From the NCBI GenBank assembly GCA_046546355.1, contig JBKGXZ010000003.1, positions 1-63,180 on the forward strand: a DNA stretch of 63,180 nt. Reading direction: 5' to 3'. The notes beneath the pieces were generated by a model that ran no database searches, was not told the DNA's origin, and saw nothing but the letters and a program-made list of their open reading frames with translations. Positions within the stretch are counted from its first letter, which is position 1. Each line of letters opens with the position of its first letter. This DNA comes from CAZBUB01 sp046546355. GTDB taxonomy: Bacteria; Desulfobacterota; Desulfovibrionia; Desulfovibrionales; Desulfothermaceae. A program made the translations under genes and the position numbers. Of the stretch, positions 34,027 to 42,788 are shown one piece after another.

Positions 34027-35040
34027 ATGCATTCTGATCGGAATGTGATGGTCTTTGTGGAACAGCACGAGGACCGCGTAGCTGATGTGAGCAGGGAGCT
34101 GCTGTGCAAGGCCAGGGAGCTGGCAGATCAGCTGGGCGGAGAGGTCCAGGCTGCGGCCTTGGGGGGCTCAGGGTTGAAGCAGGAGCTGCCTGAGCTGGGC
34201 AGCTATGGCTGCAGCAAGGTGTTCTACATGCAGGATCAAAGGCTGGCCAGCTATACCAGCGTGCCCTATGCCAAAGGACTTAGCAGGATCCTGCAGGAGC
34301 AAAGCCCCAGATTCCTGCTGTTCGGGGCCAGCACCCTGGGCCGGGATCTGGCTCCCAGGGTGGCCTCCCATCTGCGCTGCGGCCTGACTGCTGACTGCAC
34401 AGACCTGCAGATAGGAGAGCACAAGGCAAAGGGCACTGTATACCAGGATATCCTGCTGCAGATCAGGCCTGCTTTCGGGGGCAACATTATTGCCACCATC
34501 ATTTCTCCCCAGAGCAGTCCCAGCATGGCTACAGTGCGCGAGGGGGTCATGAAGAAGCGCAGGCTGCAGGGGGACCCCCAGGCTGAGGTCATTGAGGTGC
34601 CCAGCAATATCGGGGATGAGGATGTCCTGACACAGATCCTGGCTGTGCAGAAGGTGCAGAAAGCAGTGGACCTGAAAGCTGCCAAGATCATTGTCTCCGC
34701 AGGCATGGGGGCTTGCAGCCAGGAATCCCTGGAGCTGGTGCGGGAGCTGGCCCGGATTCTGGGCGGAGCCGTGGGCGGCTCCAGGCCAGTGGTGGATGGG
34801 GGCTATCTGGGCAAGGAGCACCAGGTGGGCCAGACCGGGACCACGGTGCGGCCCAACCTGTACATCGCCTGTGGGATCTCCGGACAGATCCAGCACAGGG
34901 CTGGAATTACAGAGGCGCACAGGATCATCGCCATCAACAAGGATCCCCAGGCTCCGATATTCGAGTGCGCCCACTATGCGATAGTGGGGGATGTGAACCA
35001 GGTGCTGCCCAGGATGATCAAGGCCTATAAAGAGATCTGA
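34027..35040 (+). CDS. etfA: Electron transfer flavoprotein alpha subunit
   Basis: 337 residues. The N-terminal domain is followed by the conserved C-terminal FAD domain with GGAVGGSRPVVDGG and the VGQTGTTVRPNLYIACGISG block that binds the FAD ADP moiety; Arg in SPSMATVREG is also kept. It lies nine bases after etfB and immediately before the acyl-CoA dehydrogenase gene. There is no N-terminal ferredoxin domain, so any electron bifurcation would have to rely on the EtfB site. Confidence 0.96.
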   Translation: MHSDRNVMVFVEQHEDRVADVSRELLCKARELADQLGGEVQAAALGGSGLKQELPELGSYGCSKVFYMQDQRLASYTSVPYAKGLSRILQEQSPRFLLFGASTLGRDLAPRVASHLRCGLTADCTDLQIGEHKAKGTVYQDILLQIRPAFGGNIIATIISPQSSPSMATVREGVMKKRRLQGDPQAEVIEVPSNIGDEDVLTQILAVQKVQKAVDLKAAKIIVSAGMGACSQESLELVRELARILGGAVGGSRPVVDGGYLGKEHQVGQTGTTVRPNLYIACGISGQIQHRAGITEAHRIIAINKDPQAPIFECAHYAIVGDVNQVLPRMIKAYKEI

Positions 35041-35091
35041 TTGTATGCGCTCCCAGGGGCGATTTGTTTTGAATCCGCAAAGGAGGCGAAA

Positions 35092-36813
35092 TTGGCAAAC
35101 TATTACCTGGACAATAAGGATATCCTGTTCCACATGCAGTATATGGATCTGGCTCGGGTAGTGGGCCTGAAGGAGGAGGACTTCATTGAGAAGGAAGAAT
35201 TCGCCCATGCCCCCAAGGATCTGGAGGATGCCTTGGACAGCTACCATCGGGTCCTGGATATAGTGGGCGAGATCGCCGGGGAGTACATCGCCCCCAGGGC
35301 CAGGGAGGTGGACAGGCAGGGCGCCAGCCTGGAAAACGGGCAGGTCTATTATGCCCCTGGCACCAGGCAAGCCCTGGACCGCCTGGCCCAGGCTGATTTG
35401 ATGGGCTTCACCCTGCCCAGGCGCTTTGGGGGGCTGAACATGCCCAAGACTGTGTACTCCATAGCCACAGAAGTTATCTCCAGGGCGGATGCGGCCCTGA
35501 TGAATCTTTTCGGGCTGCAGGAGATAGCTGACACCATAAACAAGTTTGGCTCAGAGGAGCAAAAGCAGAAATACCTGCCCAGATTCGCAGCAGGGCAAAC
35601 CAGTGGGGCCATGGCCTTGACCGAGCCTGATGCTGGCTCTGACCTGCAGTCCATCATGTTGCGTGCTACCCAGGGAGATGACGGGCGCTGGTATCTCAAC
35701 GGGGTCAAGAGGTTCATCACCAACGGCTGCGCGGATGTGAGCCTGGTGCTGGCCAGGTCTGAGTCTGGATCCACCGGTGGCAGGGGGCTGTCCCTGTTCC
35801 TTTACCAGCGCGAAGGGGGCATGAAGATCAGGAGGATAGAGGACAAGCTGGGAATCCACGGCTCGCCGACCTGCGAGCTGCAATTCGACAATGCCCCGGC
35901 TGAGCTTTTGGGCAGGCGCAAGATGGGTCTGGTGCGCTATACTTTGTCCCTGATGAACGGGGCTAGATTGGGGGTGGCGGCCCAGGCCCTGGGCATCGCA
36001 GAGGCCGCCTACCAGGAGGCGGACAGCTATGCCAGGCACAGGCAGCAGTTCAAGCGTCCTATTCGGGAATTTGCTGCAGTGTATGAGATGCTGACTATGA
36101 TGCGGGTCAGAATAGAAGCGGCCAGGTCCCTGCTGTATGAGACCTCTCGCATTGTGGATGTGGCAGAGGGCCTGGAGGCCAGGCAGGAGAATCAGCCCGA
36201 GAAAAAGGGCGAGCTCAAGGAGGAGCTGCGGCGCTACTCAAAATATGCTGGCTTGTTTACGCCCCTGGTCAAGATCTACGCTACTGAGCTGGCCAACCAG
36301 GTCTGCTACGAAGCCCTGCAGGTGCACGGCGGGCCAGGATACACCAGAGAGTTCAACGTGGAGCGCTTCTACCGGGATGCGCGGATCACCAACATATATG
36401 AAGGCACGACCCAATTGCAGGTCCTGGCAGCTATAGGCGGGGTGATCACCGGGGAGGTCTTCTCCTGGCTGAACGACTTCGAGTCTGAGCACAACCTGGA
36501 GCAGGCTGGGCAGGAGCTGGAGCAGGCCAGGCAGTTGAGATCACATCTGGAGTCTGCAGTGGCCAGGGTCAAGGAGAAGAAGGACCCTGCCTTCCAGGAG
36601 TTCCATGCCCCGCGTCTGGTGGATATGACCCTGGATACCATTTTGGGTTATCTGTTGTGCAAGGATGCCCTGCATTCACAGAGAAAGAGGAAGGTAGCCG
36701 GGATTTTCCTGTCCCGGGCTAGAGCTAGGATCAGGGAAAGCTTGAGCTATATCCTGGAGGAGGACCTGCAGATTCAGGAAGGCAGGCATCTGGTATTGGA
36801 CTATGCTGAATAG
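35092..36813 (+). CDS. Acyl-CoA dehydrogenase
   Basis: 573 residues from a proposed TTG start; AAAGGAGGCGAAA directly precedes it, while the longer frame at 35041 has no ribosome site. Domains: N-terminal extension and helical domain (to about 150), the FAD/substrate middle domain with FAAGQTSGAMALTEPDAGSDL and LNGVKRFITNG, and a C-terminal helical domain with QVHGGPGYTREFNVERFYRDARITNIYEGT, where the Glu of YEGT is the expected catalytic base. An extra C-terminal stretch of about 120 residues follows, as in the larger AcdA/C12-type branch. It passes electrons to EtfAB encoded just upstream. Chain length preference unknown. Confidence 0.94.
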   Translation: MANYYLDNKDILFHMQYMDLARVVGLKEEDFIEKEEFAHAPKDLEDALDSYHRVLDIVGEIAGEYIAPRAREVDRQGASLENGQVYYAPGTRQALDRLAQADLMGFTLPRRFGGLNMPKTVYSIATEVISRADAALMNLFGLQEIADTINKFGSEEQKQKYLPRFAAGQTSGAMALTEPDAGSDLQSIMLRATQGDDGRWYLNGVKRFITNGCADVSLVLARSESGSTGGRGLSLFLYQREGGMKIRRIEDKLGIHGSPTCELQFDNAPAELLGRRKMGLVRYTLSLMNGARLGVAAQALGIAEAAYQEADSYARHRQQFKRPIREFAAVYEMLTMMRVRIEAARSLLYETSRIVDVAEGLEARQENQPEKKGELKEELRRYSKYAGLFTPLVKIYATELANQVCYEALQVHGGPGYTREFNVERFYRDARITNIYEGTTQLQVLAAIGGVITGEVFSWLNDFESEHNLEQAGQELEQARQLRSHLESAVARVKEKKDPAFQEFHAPRLVDMTLDTILGYLLCKDALHSQRKRKVAGIFLSRARARIRESLSYILEEDLQIQEGRHLVLDYAE

Positions 36814-36817
36814 GGCT

Positions 36818-37489
36818 TTAAGCCTGTGTGGACCCCTTTTGCAGGATGTGCAGGGCAAGAGCGCCCTGGAGTAGGGGCCTGGAGCTGAGCAACGATCCTG
36901 GCCAGGAGGAAATAAGCCCAGTAGTTCCGCCATGGCGCAGGAAATGTCTGGAGGCCTGATAGTGTTCTTTTCCGGCCAGGCGCTCGATGACCGCGATTGG
37001 ACAGTGCAGCAGCCTGCGGGACAAGGAAGTCGGAGGCTCAAAATCCAGGATGAAGGCCAGACCACCAAGTTGCAGGAGCCTGGCGGCCTCTCCCAGGACA
37101 GCTCGCCTTTGGTCTGGGCGCACCTCGTGCAGGGCCAGGCTGAGGATGACTGCCTCAAAGCTGGAATCCGAAAATGGCGCGGACCAGGCCTGGGCCTGGA
37201 CCAGGGGCAAAGAGCCAGGGTTTCGGCTGTGGGCTGTGCGGAGCATGGCAGGGGAGCGGTCCAGACCGATACAGCCGACACCCTGCTGCAGCAATTCTCG
37301 GCATTGTCTGCCGGTACCGCAACCCATGTCAAGGACGAATCTGCAGCCAGACTGCAGTACTGCAGCCTGGAGCCCGCGACTCAGCAGGGACAGCACGGGG
37401 TCAGCCAGCCAGGCATAGAATGAGGCCTGCAGGGAATAGGGATCCTGCCTTGCTGATTTCGGCTGAGCAGCTAGAGGATTCTGGGCCAC
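36818..37489 (-). CDS. Class I SAM-dependent methyltransferase (UbiE-like)
   Basis: 223 residues. Motif I is VLDMGCGTGRQC (near residue 52), an acidic GLDRSPAML follows as motif II, and LALHEVRPDQRRAVLGEAARLL plus LGGLAFILDFE are the later strands. No substrate domain is recognisable. The start is a GTG with a weak ribosome site; no upstream ATG exists in frame. Convergent with the acyl-CoA dehydrogenase gene, four bases apart. Confidence 0.85.
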   Translation of the reverse strand: MAQNPLAAQPKSARQDPYSLQASFYAWLADPVLSLLSRGLQAAVLQSGCRFVLDMGCGTGRQCRELLQQGVGCIGLDRSPAMLRTAHSRNPGSLPLVQAQAWSAPFSDSSFEAVILSLALHEVRPDQRRAVLGEAARLLQLGGLAFILDFEPPTSLSRRLLHCPIAVIERLAGKEHYQASRHFLRHGGTTGLISSWPGSLLSSRPLLQGALALHILQKGSTQA

Positions 37490-37547
37490 AACTAAGGCTG
37501 AAAAAGGCCGGACGACAAAGTCCCCCGGCCCTGTTTGTGCGTGCCGG

Positions 37548-37952
37548 CTAGACGTTCTTGCGCCTTTTCCAGAGCTGCATCTCCTGCATCTTCTTGCGCC
37601 TTTCCCTGGCCAGGGACTTGGCGATCAAGGCAGTGCCCTTCTTGTAGCCCCACTTCTCTTTGTATTCAGCTGGAGTTAGGCCATGGGTAGATAAGTGCCT
37701 CTTGGTCAGCACCTTAAATGTCTTGCCGCATTCCAGGCAGATAACGGATTTTTCCCTGATGGCCTTCTTGGGGTCCACAGGGGGCTCTTGTTGTTTTTGC
37801 TCAGATTGGTCTTCCTCGCTGCGTTCCTCAAGCAAATCTTTTAGCTGCTGGGAGAGCTTTTGCACCATAGAGGTGATTTCGTCCTCGCTCATGTTGCGCA
37901 CACTGGCCTGGGCTTTAACAATGTCCAAGGCTTCCTGCACATAAGATTCCAT
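37548..37952 (-). CDS. MucR/Ros-family zinc-finger transcriptional regulator
   Basis: 134 residues. The acidic/Gln-rich N-terminus is followed by the Ros/MucR finger CLECG-KTFK, then TKRHLSTHGLTPAEYKEKWG (about residues 73-105). The second pair of ligands is His-x4-His as in MucR. A strongly basic C-terminus follows. Such proteins bind AT-rich DNA and often regulate exopolysaccharide, motility or their own gene. The upstream region (37953-38045) is markedly AT-rich, suited to autoregulation. AAGGAG lies before the ATG. Confidence 0.92.
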   Translation of the reverse strand: MESYVQEALDIVKAQASVRNMSEDEITSMVQKLSQQLKDLLEERSEEDQSEQKQQEPPVDPKKAIREKSVICLECGKTFKVLTKRHLSTHGLTPAEYKEKWGYKKGTALIAKSLARERRKKMQEMQLWKRRKNV

Positions 37953-38415
37953 AACATATCTCCTTTAGTTTGAAATTCTTGCCACCAGAAATACGTGTTT
38001 TGATAAACACTGCCATCTACTTTAATATAAAAATTTAAATTGTCAAACAAGTGCAGCAAAGTCAAATAATATTTTTGCTATGGGGGTCTTATAAAGGAGG
38101 ATAGCATTGTTAATAGCCTGTTGAATTTTCAAAGACAAAATATATACTGCGAGTTTTTGAACCTGCGCCTGGCATTCAGGGCTCAACTTGAACTCAGAGC
38201 CGGGCTTTAGGGTCCAGGGAGCAATTAATATCAGCCCTCTGGAGCTCTGTGGGGTTGAGGCAGGGAGTGATGCAGAATGCTGGACCGCTGGCAAGGTGTA
38301 TGCTAGATGAGCTTTGTTGGAGGCTTTTAGAAGAGCTGCAGGAAGCTGTCCCAGTCTAGTTGAACCCCATGTGCGAGAAACAGGCCTAGAATATAGGGAG
38401 CTGGCAGGGAAGGAT

Positions 38416-38492
38416 TGGCGCGCCAGGGAGGATTCGAACCCCCGACCTACGGCTTAGAAGGCCGTTGCTCTATCCTCCTGAGCTACTGGCGC
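38416..38492 (-). tRNA. tRNA-Arg (anticodon UCU)
   Basis: 77 bases including an encoded CCA. On the minus strand the acceptor stem GCGCCAG pairs with CTGGCGC, then discriminator G and CCA. The D arm is GCTC...GAGC; the anticodon stem ACGGC/GCCGT frames loop CTTCTAA with TCT at positions 34-36. The T loop is TTCGAAT. It decodes AGA (and AGG by wobble). Confidence 0.97.
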
Positions 38493-38644
38493 GCGTATTT
38501 TTTTTATATAGAACAAAGCTGTTGTGGTCAAGGGACCAGGTCTAAAATGGCTCAGGCAGTGGGTCAGCAGGTAATCCATCAGGGCTACAGGATGCTTTGA
38601 AAAGGGCTGCTTGTTCAATAAGACTCTGTCAGAAAAAACAAAAG

Positions 38645-38860
38645 TGAACCACAAAGGCACAAAGATCACGAAGAAAGAAGCACCAAGGGGCGTATTTTTC
38701 ATTTGCCGGGCAGCGGCAAATGAAAAGGCACCCTTCTCCAAAACCGTTACCCGGTTTTGGAGAATATTCAGCTCTGAGTTTTTGTGGCCTTCGCTAGCCT
38801 CGTTGAATGGCTCGAAGAGCTAGCCCGCAAGGCATTCAACCGGGATGCCTTTGTGGTTCA
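38645..38860. mobile_element. 216-bp MITE-like element with 15-bp perfect terminal inverted repeats
   Basis: Ends TGAACCACAAAGGCA (38645-38659) and TGCCTTTGTGGTTCA (38846-38860) are exact inverse copies. Inside are two perfect hairpins: TCATTTGCC/GGCAAATGA (38699-38723) and TTCTCCAAAACCG/CGGTTTTGGAGAA (38734-38764). No coding capacity. It lies 150 bp from tRNA-Arg and 120 bp before selA. The ends resemble the ACCACAAAGGCACAAAG intergenic repeats seen in many bacteria. Confidence 0.65.
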
Positions 38861-38979
38861 ATTCTTTTTTCCTTAGGTTGTGGGCGAAGCCCGCTTAGGG
38901 TGGTGCATAATTGCCAATGTTTGCCAGAGGACTTTTGATTGTGCAAAGAGGATTTAAGCGGCTAGATTAAGGAGGCTTC

Positions 38980-40395
38980 TTGAGCACGAATCTGTATCAG
39001 CTTTTGCCTGCGGTGGACAGGATCCTGGAGACCTTGAGCAGAGAAAAGGAGCTGGCCCAGCTGCCCAGGAGCATGCAGAAAGAGCTGGTGAACCAGTACC
39101 TGGATCTCTGCCGGCAAAGGATAAGGTCCGGCCGGATCCAAAGCCAGGAGGATCTGGCCTGGGATAGACTGCTGCCTGAGCTGCTGGACTTTGTGCGCAA
39201 GGGTTCCAGGCCTAATTTCAGAAGGGTAATAAACGCCACAGGGGTAGTGGTGCATACTAACCTGGGCCGTTCCCTGCTTGCGGACAGTGCTTTACAGATG
39301 GTGGACAAGGTCTGCAGCAGCTACAACAATCTGGAGTTTTCCCTGCAAAGCGGGGAGAGGGGCAGCAGGTACGAGCTGGTGCAGGAGCTGCTCTGCGAGC
39401 TTACAGGAGCAGAGGCAGCCTTGGTGGTGAACAATAACGCTGCTGCGGTGCTGTTGACCCTGGACACTTTGGCCAAGGAGCAAGAGGTGATTGTCTCCAG
39501 GGGACAGCTGGTGGAGATCGGGGGCTCCTTCCGCATCCCTGAGGTCATGGCCAAGAGCGGGGCCCAGCTTCGTGAGGTGGGGGCCACCAACCGCACCCAT
39601 CTCCGGGATTTTGAGCAGGCCATAAACGAGAATACTGCCGCCCTGCTCAGGGTGCATACTTCCAACTTCCGCATAGTGGGCTTCCATAAGGAAGTCAGCC
39701 TGGAGGAGATGGTGGCCCTGGGGAACCAGTATGGGCTGCCTGTCCTGGAGGATCTGGGCAGCGGCAACTTCTGCAGGTTCCCCTCCTGGACCGGCCTGGA
39801 CGAGCCGTTGGTGGGGGATGTGCTGCGCAAGGGAGCGGCAGTGGTAACCTTTAGCGGAGACAAGCTCCTGGGCGGCCCTCAGGCAGGGCTGATCCTGGGC
39901 CGCAGGGAGTATATCGGGCGCATCCAGAAGAACCCCTTGAACCGAGCCCTGCGCATTGACAAGATGACCCTGGCCGCCCTGGAGGCCACCCTGCGGCTGT
40001 ACAAGGACCCGGAGCTGGCAGCCAGGAGTATTCCCACCCTGAGGATGATCCTGCAGGAGGAAAAGACTCTATCCAGCCGGGCCAAGCGCCTGGCAGGGAG
40101 GCTGAATACAGGGCTGCAGGAATATTTCCAGGTGGGCACCTCTAAGGGGTTCTCCAGGGTGGGGGGTGGGGCCAGCCCAGAGCTGAATCTGCCCACCAGG
40201 CTGGTCACCCTGCAACCCAAGAATGGGCTGGATCTGGAAGCCTTCAGGCAGGCCCTGCTGGATACTGATCCGCCGCTTTTGGGCCGGGTGGAGCAGGACA
40301 GGTTCTGTCTGGATCCCAGGACCCTGCAGACCAATGACATGCAGGATCTGCCCAGGGTTTTGGCCCAGGCGGCCCAGAGCTCCAGCAGTCGATAG
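38980..40395 (+). CDS. selA: L-seryl-tRNA(Sec) selenium transferase
   Basis: 471 residues, normal for SelA. It converts seryl-tRNA(Sec) to selenocysteyl-tRNA(Sec) with selenophosphate. Family blocks visible are NATGVVVHTNLGRSLL, SGERGSRYELVQELLCELTGAEAALVVNNNAAAVLL, the Arg-rich GATNRTHL and the PLP lysine in FSGDKLLGGPQAG (near residue 290). The start is TTG with GGAGG four bases upstream; no ATG fits. It implies the organism makes selenoproteins, though none is encoded in the window. selB is not adjacent. Confidence 0.96.
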   Translation: MSTNLYQLLPAVDRILETLSREKELAQLPRSMQKELVNQYLDLCRQRIRSGRIQSQEDLAWDRLLPELLDFVRKGSRPNFRRVINATGVVVHTNLGRSLLADSALQMVDKVCSSYNNLEFSLQSGERGSRYELVQELLCELTGAEAALVVNNNAAAVLLTLDTLAKEQEVIVSRGQLVEIGGSFRIPEVMAKSGAQLREVGATNRTHLRDFEQAINENTAALLRVHTSNFRIVGFHKEVSLEEMVALGNQYGLPVLEDLGSGNFCRFPSWTGLDEPLVGDVLRKGAAVVTFSGDKLLGGPQAGLILGRREYIGRIQKNPLNRALRIDKMTLAALEATLRLYKDPELAARSIPTLRMILQEEKTLSSRAKRLAGRLNTGLQEYFQVGTSKGFSRVGGGASPELNLPTRLVTLQPKNGLDLEAFRQALLDTDPPLLGRVEQDRFCLDPRTLQTNDMQDLPRVLAQAAQSSSSR

Positions 40396-40429
40396 ATATG
40401 ATCAACCAGTAAACCAAGACAGGGGAAAT

Positions 40430-41830
40430 ATGAGTCAGGATCTGTTGTTCGAGCCCAAGAGCTGCTGGCAGGTGTATTCTGAATCGTGGCAGCAGGAGCA
40501 GATGCAGGAGTTAGCAGAGGAATATCTGGAGTTCCTCAGCCAGTGCAAAACAGAGCGGGAGACAGTGCACTGGGTCAGGGAGAAAGCTTTGGAGTCCGGG
40601 TTTGCATGGGAGCTGGACTCAGGGGCTGCTGTCAGGCTGGCCAAAGATAAGGGGATTTTCTTGGCCAGGCAGGGCAGAAGGCCTATGCAAGATGGCCTGC
40701 GCATTATTGCTGCCCATGCGGACACCCCCAGGCTGGATTTCAAGCAAAGGCCGTTATTCGAGACCTGTGACCTGGCCCTGGCCAAGACCCACTATTATGG
40801 TGGGATCCGTAAGCACCAATGGCTGTCCAGGCCCCTGGCCCTGCACGGCGTGGTGGTCATGGCTGATGGCAGCAAAGTCCAGGTCTGCGTTGGAGAAGAA
40901 GATCAGGATCCGGTGTTTGTGATTGCTGACCTTTTGCCCCATCTGGCTGCCAAGCAAAACGAGAAAAAGCTGGCAGATGCTTTTGAGGCCGAGAAGCTGA
41001 GTCTGCTCCTGGGCAGCCAGCCGGAAGGTCAGCAGGAGGAGGAGCAAAAGGAAAAAGGCAAGGAGCTGGTCAAAAAGCGGATTCTGGGTCTTTTGCAGCA
41101 CAAGTACGGCCTGATGGAGGAGGATCTGATCAGCGCTGAGCTGCAGGCAGTACCTGCGGGCCGGGCCAGGTTCTCCGGGCTGGACTTCTCCCTGCTCGGG
41201 GGCTATGGGCAGGATGACCGCATATGCGTGTTCGCTGCCCTCAAGGCCCTGCTGCAGGAGCAGCACCCGGAATATACCCAGGTGGTGGTCTTCTGGGACA
41301 AGGAGGAGATCGGATCAGAAGGGGCCAACAGCGCCAGATCGCTGTTTTTGGAGCACTGCCTGCAGGACCTGGCAGAGAGCTGGGAGCCGGAGAGCAGCCT
41401 GAGGCGGATCATGGCCTCAAGCAGGGCCTTGTCCGCAGATGTGCACGGGGGGCTGGATCCTGACCACCAGGATCTGCATGATACCCAGAACGCTTCCAAG
41501 CTGGGATTTGGGCCTGTGCTCTGTAAATTTACCGGACATCGGGGTAAGATCGGGGCCAATGACGCCAGTGCGGAGTATGTGGCCTGGCTCAGGGATCTGT
41601 TGAACCAGGCTGGCATTCCCTGGCAGATGGCAGAGCTGGGCAAGGTGGATATTGGAGGCGGGGGCACTGTAGCCAAGCATCTGGCTATCTACGGCCTGGA
41701 CATTATAGATTTCGGGCCCAGCATCCTGGGCATGCACAGTCCCTTCGAGATCAGCAGCAAGGTTGACCTGTATGCCACACATCTGGCCTTTAGGGAGTTC
41801 TTGAAAGGTGCAGGCAGAGAATCCGCATAG
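40430..41830 (+). CDS. M18-family aminopeptidase
   Basis: 466 residues. It removes N-terminal residues from peptides using two metal ions. Ligand motifs are HADTPRLD (first His/Asp), WDKEEIGSEGANS (catalytic Glu pair), SADVHGGLDP (Asp) and the C-terminal GMHSPFEISS (His). A charged insertion near residues 195-220 (Gln/Glu/Lys-rich) sits on the surface. The frame opens earlier inside selA; AGGGGAAAT favours ATG 40430. It overlaps the ParB-like gene by 23 bases. Confidence 0.93.
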   Translation: MSQDLLFEPKSCWQVYSESWQQEQMQELAEEYLEFLSQCKTERETVHWVREKALESGFAWELDSGAAVRLAKDKGIFLARQGRRPMQDGLRIIAAHADTPRLDFKQRPLFETCDLALAKTHYYGGIRKHQWLSRPLALHGVVVMADGSKVQVCVGEEDQDPVFVIADLLPHLAAKQNEKKLADAFEAEKLSLLLGSQPEGQQEEEQKEKGKELVKKRILGLLQHKYGLMEEDLISAELQAVPAGRARFSGLDFSLLGGYGQDDRICVFAALKALLQEQHPEYTQVVVFWDKEEIGSEGANSARSLFLEHCLQDLAESWEPESSLRRIMASSRALSADVHGGLDPDHQDLHDTQNASKLGFGPVLCKFTGHRGKIGANDASAEYVAWLRDLLNQAGIPWQMAELGKVDIGGGGTVAKHLAIYGLDIIDFGPSILGMHSPFEISSKVDLYATHLAFREFLKGAGRESA

Positions 41831-42788
41831 CCAGCCCGGCCTGCATTCGCTGGAGCCTGGGCAGGTAGACTGTTCCGGGCCCTGGCTGTTCTGGGCCAGG
41901 GAGCCAGGGCAGGCTTTGCTGCAGAGCCTGCGGGAGCTGGGACAACTGGAGCCTATTCTGGTTAGAGCCGGTAGACTGTCCTGGGAGCTGGTCAGCGGCT
42001 ACAAAAGGCTCAGGGCCGTGCAGCAGCTGGGCAGGCAGGTTCTGGCCAGGGAGGTCCAGGGCCAAGAGGTGGACTTAGGCTTGATACGTCTGCAGGCTGC
42101 CCTGGGCTCAGCCTTGACCCCGCAAGCGCTGCTCGCTGCCTGCAGATTTTTCCAGGCCAGGGTGGCAGAGGAAAGGCTGCTTGGCTTGCTGGAGCGCTGG
42201 GTCAGACCTCTGCTGAGCCGCAGGCAATGGCCCCTGCTTTTGGCCTGGCTGGAGCTAACCCTGGACTACGATCGGATCCTGCAGGAGGAGAGGCTGCCCC
42301 TGGAGGCAGGGTCCAGGCTGCAGAAGCTGGATCCTGCTGCCCTGCAGCATCTAAAGCCCTTGTTCCAGAATCTTAGCTGGTCCGTGAACCAGGCCCGCAG
42401 CCTTTTGGACTGGCTCCTGGAGGCGGCGGACATGGAGCGTAAGCCTGTAGCCCAGCTGCTCAGTGAGCTGAAGATAAGCGAAATCCTGGCTCAGGATCTT
42501 TCCCCCCGGGACAGCAAGGACAGGATCCTGGCCAGGATTAAGGCCAGGCGCTTCCCTTGGCTGCAGAGCCTGGAGCAGGAGTTTGCCCTGCTTTGCAAGC
42601 AGCTGCAGGGCAGACACTGGAGGGTGCAGCCGGAGCAGAACTTTGAGACTGACGCCCTGTATCTGCAGGCCAGGGTGGACAGCGCCGGGCAGCTTCCAGC
42701 AGCAGTGCGGGAGCTGCAGGAGATTCTGGATAGCCAGGCCTGGTCCAGGTTGCAAAGATGGCAGACAGAGCGCTTTTACCCAGAATAG
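41808..42788 (+). CDS. ParB/Srx N-domain-like protein paired with a radical-SAM gene
   Basis: 326 residues from a GTG (AGGGAG upstream). Residues about 25-90 match the ParB N-terminal fold: LLQSLRELGQLEPILVR followed by WELVSGYKRLRAVQQLG, equivalent to the ParB GxRR-type box where CTP-binding ParBs have GERR; here it is GYKR. The rest is helical with no recognised DNA-binding HTH or dimer domain, so it is unlikely to be a chromosome-partition ParB. It overlaps genes on both sides (23 and 31 bases), tying it tightly to the SPL-family radical-SAM protein downstream. Function unknown. Confidence 0.75.
   Translation: MQAENPHSQPGLHSLEPGQVDCSGPWLFWAREPGQALLQSLRELGQLEPILVRAGRLSWELVSGYKRLRAVQQLGRQVLAREVQGQEVDLGLIRLQAALGSALTPQALLAACRFFQARVAEERLLGLLERWVRPLLSRRQWPLLLAWLELTLDYDRILQEERLPLEAGSRLQKLDPAALQHLKPLFQNLSWSVNQARSLLDWLLEAADMERKPVAQLLSELKISEILAQDLSPRDSKDRILARIKARRFPWLQSLEQEFALLCKQLQGRHWRVQPEQNFETDALYLQARVDSAGQLPAAVRELQEILDSQAWSRLQRWQTERFYPE

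Larger units (their letters stand above)
37953..38979. other. Gene-poor stretch with tRNA-Arg and an inverted-repeat element
   Basis: Contains the AT-rich MucR promoter region, an unsupported frame (38043-38294), tRNA-Arg (38416-38492) and the 216-bp element at 38645-38860. Nothing else was recognised. Confidence 0.7.

Noticed and set aside
38043..38294. 83-residue minus-strand open frame near the MucR gene
   Set aside because: No family motif and composition changes along its length; I see no convincing ribosome site.
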